Shown here: positions 6,114-8,871 of the stretch, in pieces
Position numbering within the stretch: position 1 is the first letter of the stretch
Layout of the letters: every line of letters starts with the position of its first letter
Assembly (NCBI GenBank): GCA_034716535.1
Contig: JAYEJW010000433.1
Span: 1 to 8,871 of the forward strand
From: JAYEJW01 sp034716535
GTDB lineage: Bacteria; Pseudomonadota; Gammaproteobacteria; Chromatiales; Chromatiaceae
Reading direction: 5' to 3'
Length of the DNA stretch: 8,871 bases
Notes under the pieces: model-generated
The model's input: only the letters and a program-made list of their open reading frames with translations
Told to the model about the DNA's origin: nothing
The model's database searches: none
Translations under genes and position numbers: made by a program

Positions 6114-6920
6114 GTGAAACAGTACGACCACCAGACGAAGGCCGACAATGAGGGCGATGTCATCAAGCATCCGGCCTTGATCGCTGCGCACAAGGGACTG
6201 CTCGCAGAGTATCACGGCATGTTCCGCTACGCCGATTCCTTCGCGGGACGTTGGGAGAGTGAGCTGAGCCAACACGGAGCCTGGCGGCGGGGCATCGGCA
6301 GGTTCGCTTCGCGCTGGACGGGCGGTAATCCCGACATCGAGCTCTGGCGCCAGCAGTGGACCGCGGCGACGAGTGCGCTCTATCCAGGGTCAACCCAGCT
6401 GGCGAAGCGGGTGTTTGCCGACCGCGGAGACCACGCGATCCGCGCGTTCGAGACCATTGAAGCGTATGTAGCCGGGCTCCGCGCAAATCTGCGCGACACG
6501 GCGGTGTTCACCTGTTCCGCAACCCCCGCCGACTGAAACGGCTGGCGGCCGGACCTCCTGTTCATCGACCCACCCGGAGTGCGCAGCGACCGCAAGCCCG
6601 ATTATCCGACGCTGGAGTCCCTGCGGCGCCTTGCAGAGCGTGGGGCAAAGGGTGTCGCGAACGTGCTGATGTGGCTGCCGATGGTCGGCGAACGAGTATC
6701 GAGCGGGATCGCTTTACCCCTGCACGCGAGCGCCTTCGCGACCCGGAACGAATGCACGCGATGGGGGTTCCAGGTGCTCGCGGTGCGCTGGTGCGAGGAT
6801 GGTCGCACGCCTGGATGCCTGCTCGTCTATCACTTAGACTCCGCGAAGGTCGCGCAGCGCGTGGCCGCGGCCGTAAATGACGTTGTCGGAACCATGGGCC
6901 AAGATTGCCGAATGGCTTGA
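6114..6920 (+). pseudogene. RlmJ-like methyltransferase with in-frame TGA
   Basis: Resembles RlmJ (the 23S rRNA A2030 N6-methyltransferase), but divergent. Collinear features: ADNEGDVIKHPAL (RlmJ: AGNxADVLKHxVL), RYADSFAGRW (LDTHAGAG), ALYPGSTQLAKRVF (YYPGSPLIARxLL), LLFIDPPG (LILIDPPYE), then VLMWLPMV (ALWYPVV). The N6-methylase motif IV Tyr of DPPY is Gly here. Codon 141 is TGA (6534-6536), with the same frame open on both sides for 140 and 127 codons; it falls just before NGWRPDLLFIDPPG and may come from TGG. Truncated products would separate the SAM-binding start from the catalytic motif. The GTG start at 6114 is the first possible after a TGA at 6078; GGAGG lies 14 bases upstream, rather far. 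It follows lexA by 108 bases with no terminator between. It may be a pseudogene, a sequencing error or readthrough. Confidence 0.6.
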
Positions 6921-6988
6921 TTGCCTAGAATCAAACACATGGGCAAAGACGCAAACAACGGCGGTTCTGGCTCGGGAGCGAGGCGACG

Positions 6989-8089
6989 ATGACGACGCCA
7001 ATCGAAGTCGACGGCGCCATGGGCGAAGGCGGCGGGCAGGTGCTGCGCAGCGCGCTCAGCCTGTCCCTGCTGACCGGACAGCCCTTTCGCCTCTTGAGCA
7101 TCCGCGCCAACCGGGACCGACCCGGGCTGCGGCCCCAACACCTGGCGGCCGTGCAGGCCGCGGCCCGGGTGGCCGGCGCCGAAGTCGGGGGCGACCGGGT
7201 GGGCTCCGAGGAAATCGAGTTCGCGCCGCGCCCGGTGCGGCCCGGCGACTACTTCTTCGACATCGGCACCGCCGGCGCCACCTCGCTGGTGCTGCAGACC
7301 CTGCTGCTGCCACTGACGCTGGCACCGGGCAGATCGGCCGTCACCATCCGCGGCGGCACCCATGTGCCCTGGAGCCCCTGTTTCCACTACCTGGACTGGC
7401 AGTGGCGACCATTCCTCGCTCGCATCGGCATCCCCTTCGACCTGACCATGACCATGGCCGGCTTCTATCCCCAGGGCGGCGGTGAGCTGCAGGCTCGGAT
7501 CCCCGGCGGAGTTCGCCCGGAACCGCTCAAGCTGACCAAGCGCGGTCCCGTTCGATCTATCCGCGGGCTTTCCGCGGTGGGGAATCTGCCGCGGGAGATC
7601 GCCGAGCGCCAGCGCCGCCAGGCCTTGCGCCGGCTGCAAAACCTGCTGCCCGACATGGAGCCCGAGGTCGTCGGGGAAGAGCTGCCAGCAGCCAGCCGGG
7701 GCACTGTTCTTCTGTTGCTGGCGGAGTGCGAGCCCGGGCGAGCCTGCTGCTTCGCCCTCGGCGCCCGCGGCAAGCGCGCGGAGCATGTGGCCGATGAGGC
7801 GGTGGATGCGCTGGCGGCCTTCCTGCACAGTGACGGTGCCGTCGATCCCTGGCTGGCCGACCAGCTCCTGTTGCCGCTGGCGATGGCCGACGGACCTTCC
7901 GAGCTGCGCACCAGCCAGATCACCGCACACCTGCTCACCAACGCAGAGGTGATTCAGCTGTTCCTGCCGGTGGAGATCGGCGTGGATGGCCCACTCGGTG
8001 GTCCCGCTAACGTCCAGGTGCGACAGGGACCGTCCGATCCGAGCGGCCCGGCTCGGGGAACGGAGGGGCCATGTTCCGCAGGGACCTGA
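6989..8089 (+). CDS. rtcA: RNA 3'-terminal phosphate cyclase
   Basis: RtcA converts RNA 3'-phosphates to 2',3'-cyclic phosphates using ATP through a covalent enzyme-AMP intermediate, in RNA repair or end processing. The 366-aa protein starts with the family signature GAMGEGGGQVLRSALSLSLL and has PGLRPQHLAAV, FDIGTAGATSLVLQ, GGTHVPWSPCFHY and GFYPQGGGE in order. The nucleophilic His is His314 in TAHLLTN (E. coli His309), after WLADQLLLPLAMA. The ATG at 6989 has GGGAG/GAGG just upstream. It is about 28 residues longer than E. coli RtcA because of a Gly/Pro-rich tail overlapping the next gene by 19 bases, so the pair is translationally coupled. No rtcB or rtcR adjoins, unlike the E. coli operon. 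TAGAAT at 6926-6931 may be a -10; no sigma-54 -24/-12 element was found. Confidence 0.95.
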   Translation: MTTPIEVDGAMGEGGGQVLRSALSLSLLTGQPFRLLSIRANRDRPGLRPQHLAAVQAAARVAGAEVGGDRVGSEEIEFAPRPVRPGDYFFDIGTAGATSLVLQTLLLPLTLAPGRSAVTIRGGTHVPWSPCFHYLDWQWRPFLARIGIPFDLTMTMAGFYPQGGGELQARIPGGVRPEPLKLTKRGPVRSIRGLSAVGNLPREIAERQRRQALRRLQNLLPDMEPEVVGEELPAASRGTVLLLLAECEPGRACCFALGARGKRAEHVADEAVDALAAFLHSDGAVDPWLADQLLLPLAMADGPSELRTSQITAHLLTNAEVIQLFLPVEIGVDGPLGGPANVQVRQGPSDPSGPARGTEGPCSAGT

Positions 8090-8352
8090 TCGACATCCTC
8101 CGGGAAAGACCCATCTCGCTGCACGAGCTGGCCCTGCTGCTCGACGAAAAGCCGCGGGATCTGGAAAACGACCTGCAGCACCTGTTCCGCTCCCTGCGCA
8201 AGGATCCGTTGTGTCCCGCGATTACGCCCGCGCACTGCCGCAAGTGCGGCTTCCGGTTCGACGAGCACAAGTTGCACAAGCCGGGGAAGTGCCCACGCTG
8301 CAAAGGGACCTGGATCAGCGAGCCGCTGATCTCCCTGGAGGAGAAACGATGA
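8071..8352 (+). CDS. Small winged-helix/zinc-ribbon regulator-like protein
   Basis: A 93-aa protein with an N-terminal helix-turn-helix-like segment (residues about 4-45, RDLIDILRERPISLHELALL then LENDLQHLFRSL) and a C-terminal zinc ribbon with Cys56-x2-Cys59 (CRKC) and Cys74-x2-Cys77 (CPRC). This matches the architecture of predicted transcription regulators that fuse an HTH to a Zn ribbon (COG3357-type). GGAGGG precedes the ATG. It overlaps the end of rtcA and shares ATGA with the next gene, so it belongs to the operon. A role in RNA repair or in controlling the operon is inference; no target is known from the sequence. Confidence 0.82.
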   Translation: MFRRDLIDILRERPISLHELALLLDEKPRDLENDLQHLFRSLRKDPLCPAITPAHCRKCGFRFDEHKLHKPGKCPRCKGTWISEPLISLEEKR

Positions 8353-8642
8353 GCGAGCCCGCAGAGAAAGACGCCGGTACGGAAGACAGTCCCTTCCTCC
8401 GGGTCGAATGCTACGCTGGTCATTGTGCGGACACCGAGCCCCGCTGGCTGCATATCGGCCAGCGCGAGGTGGCGGTAACTGAGATCATCGACCGATGGCT
8501 CGACCCCCGCCACCGCTACTTCAAGCTGCGCGGGGACGACAGCGGCATCTACCTGCTGCGCCACGACACCATCGAGGACCGCTGGGAGATGAACCTGTAC
8601 GACAGCGGCCGCCGCGAAGAGACCCGCCTTTCCTCCACCTAA
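8349..8642 (+). CDS. Small uncharacterised soluble protein
   Basis: A 97-aa protein I cannot name. The ATG overlaps the preceding stop (ATGA) and has GGAGGAG upstream. The acidic lead is followed by a compact beta-rich core: FLRVECYAGHCADTEPRWLH, REVAVTEIIDRWLDPRHRYF, then KLRGDDSGIYLLRHDTIEDR and WEMNLY. The 'FKLR.DD..IYLLRHD..ED.WE' part looks like a small sheet domain. No cysteine cluster, signal peptide or membrane segment is present. It sits inside the rtcA operon, which is the only functional hint. Confidence 0.7.
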   Translation: MSEPAEKDAGTEDSPFLRVECYAGHCADTEPRWLHIGQREVAVTEIIDRWLDPRHRYFKLRGDDSGIYLLRHDTIEDRWEMNLYDSGRREETRLSST

Positions 8643-8664
8643 ACCACCACGATCAGAACCTGAT

Positions 8665-8871
8665 ATGCGCATTTATCTCACCCAACACGGCCTGGCCGTC
8701 CCCAAGGACGTCGACCCCGACCGCCCCTTGAACGAGCGAGGCCGCGAAGACATGCGGCGCCTCGCCGATTTCCTGGACAAAGCCGGCGTTCACGTCGAGC
8801 AGGTCCTGCACAGCGGCAAGACCCGGGCCGAACAGACCGCGGCGATTCTGGCCGAGGCCCTGCTTCCCACC
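8665..8871 (+). CDS. sixA: SixA-like phosphohistidine phosphatase, 5' part
   Basis: The first 69 residues of a histidine-phosphatase protein, cut by the window end. The start MRIYLTQHGLA carries the QHG version of the RHG catalytic motif seen in SixA-type enzymes, followed by RPLNERGREDMRRLADFL and VLHSGKTRAEQTAAILAE, the second conserved Arg region. SixA removes phosphate from histidine in phosphotransfer proteins. It lies 22 bases after the previous gene, probably in the same operon, with a weak Shine-Dalgarno. The SixA name is likely, but other short phosphatases of this superfamily begin similarly. Confidence 0.82.
   Translation, partial: MRIYLTQHGLAVPKDVDPDRPLNERGREDMRRLADFLDKAGVHVEQVLHSGKTRAEQTAAILAEALLPT

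Noticed and set aside
6900..6988. Sigma-54 promoter upstream of rtcA
   Set aside because: No GG-N10-GC element of the right form was found; TTGCCG and TAGAAT are only 15 bp apart, so even a sigma-70 call is weak.
6830..7930. 366-codon minus-strand open frame opposite rtcA
   Set aside because: Antisense shadow of a certain RtcA gene, rich in Gly, Gln and Ala without any motif.

Overview
The window is GC-rich chromosomal DNA from a proteobacterium. Full-length LexA, RtcA, a SixA-type phosphatase and a RES/Xre toxin-antitoxin locus, together with codon use, suggest a gammaproteobacterium of the Ectothiorhodospiraceae/Chromatiales type. That assignment is inference from protein style, not a marker gene. 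No rRNA, CRISPR array or complete insertion sequence is visible.

Region 1 (1-1485) looks like decayed genomic-island DNA. It holds the N-terminal part of a large type III-like (BPTD_3080-type) restriction helicase on the minus strand, broken by a one-base frameshift and by an internal deletion that removed the ATPase core. A gene-poor stretch follows. It contains a tandem octamer, a strong hairpin terminator and a 47-base remnant of the 3' half of an initiator tRNA-Met, which resembles an integrase attachment site. Region 2 (1486-2790) is a RES/Xre-type toxin-antitoxin operon on the minus strand. The antitoxin gene is intact. The toxin gene carries a frameshift and appears to have Lys in place of the conserved Glu of the R-E-S triad. 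A repeat-rich promoter/operator lies upstream of the antitoxin.

Region 3 (2791-4753, plus strand) has a membrane-anchored M28 zinc aminopeptidase gene broken by a one-base frameshift, then an intact gene of unknown function. Region 4 (4841-6005) is the most interesting part. A full-length lexA is transcribed divergently from a 153-aa LexA/UmuD-like self-cleaving protease that keeps the cleavage site and the Ser/Lys dyad but has no DNA-binding domain. Their 103-bp shared promoter contains two 19-bp elements in mirror-image orientation (15/19 identical), each made of an 11-bp-period direct repeat. One fits GTTC-N7-GTTC, the LexA box known from alphaproteobacteria. This suggests a co-regulated SOS pair with a two-box operator.

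Region 5 (6114-6920) is a distant RlmJ-like methyltransferase gene interrupted by an in-frame TGA. Region 6 (6989-8871) is a tight plus-strand operon: rtcA (RNA 3'-phosphate cyclase), a small winged-helix/zinc-ribbon protein, a small uncharacterised protein and the start of a sixA-like phosphohistidine phosphatase. No rtcB or rtcR is in view.

Four of the eleven protein loci are broken. Three of the lesions are single-base indels in G/C homopolymers, so real decay must be separated from sequencing error.
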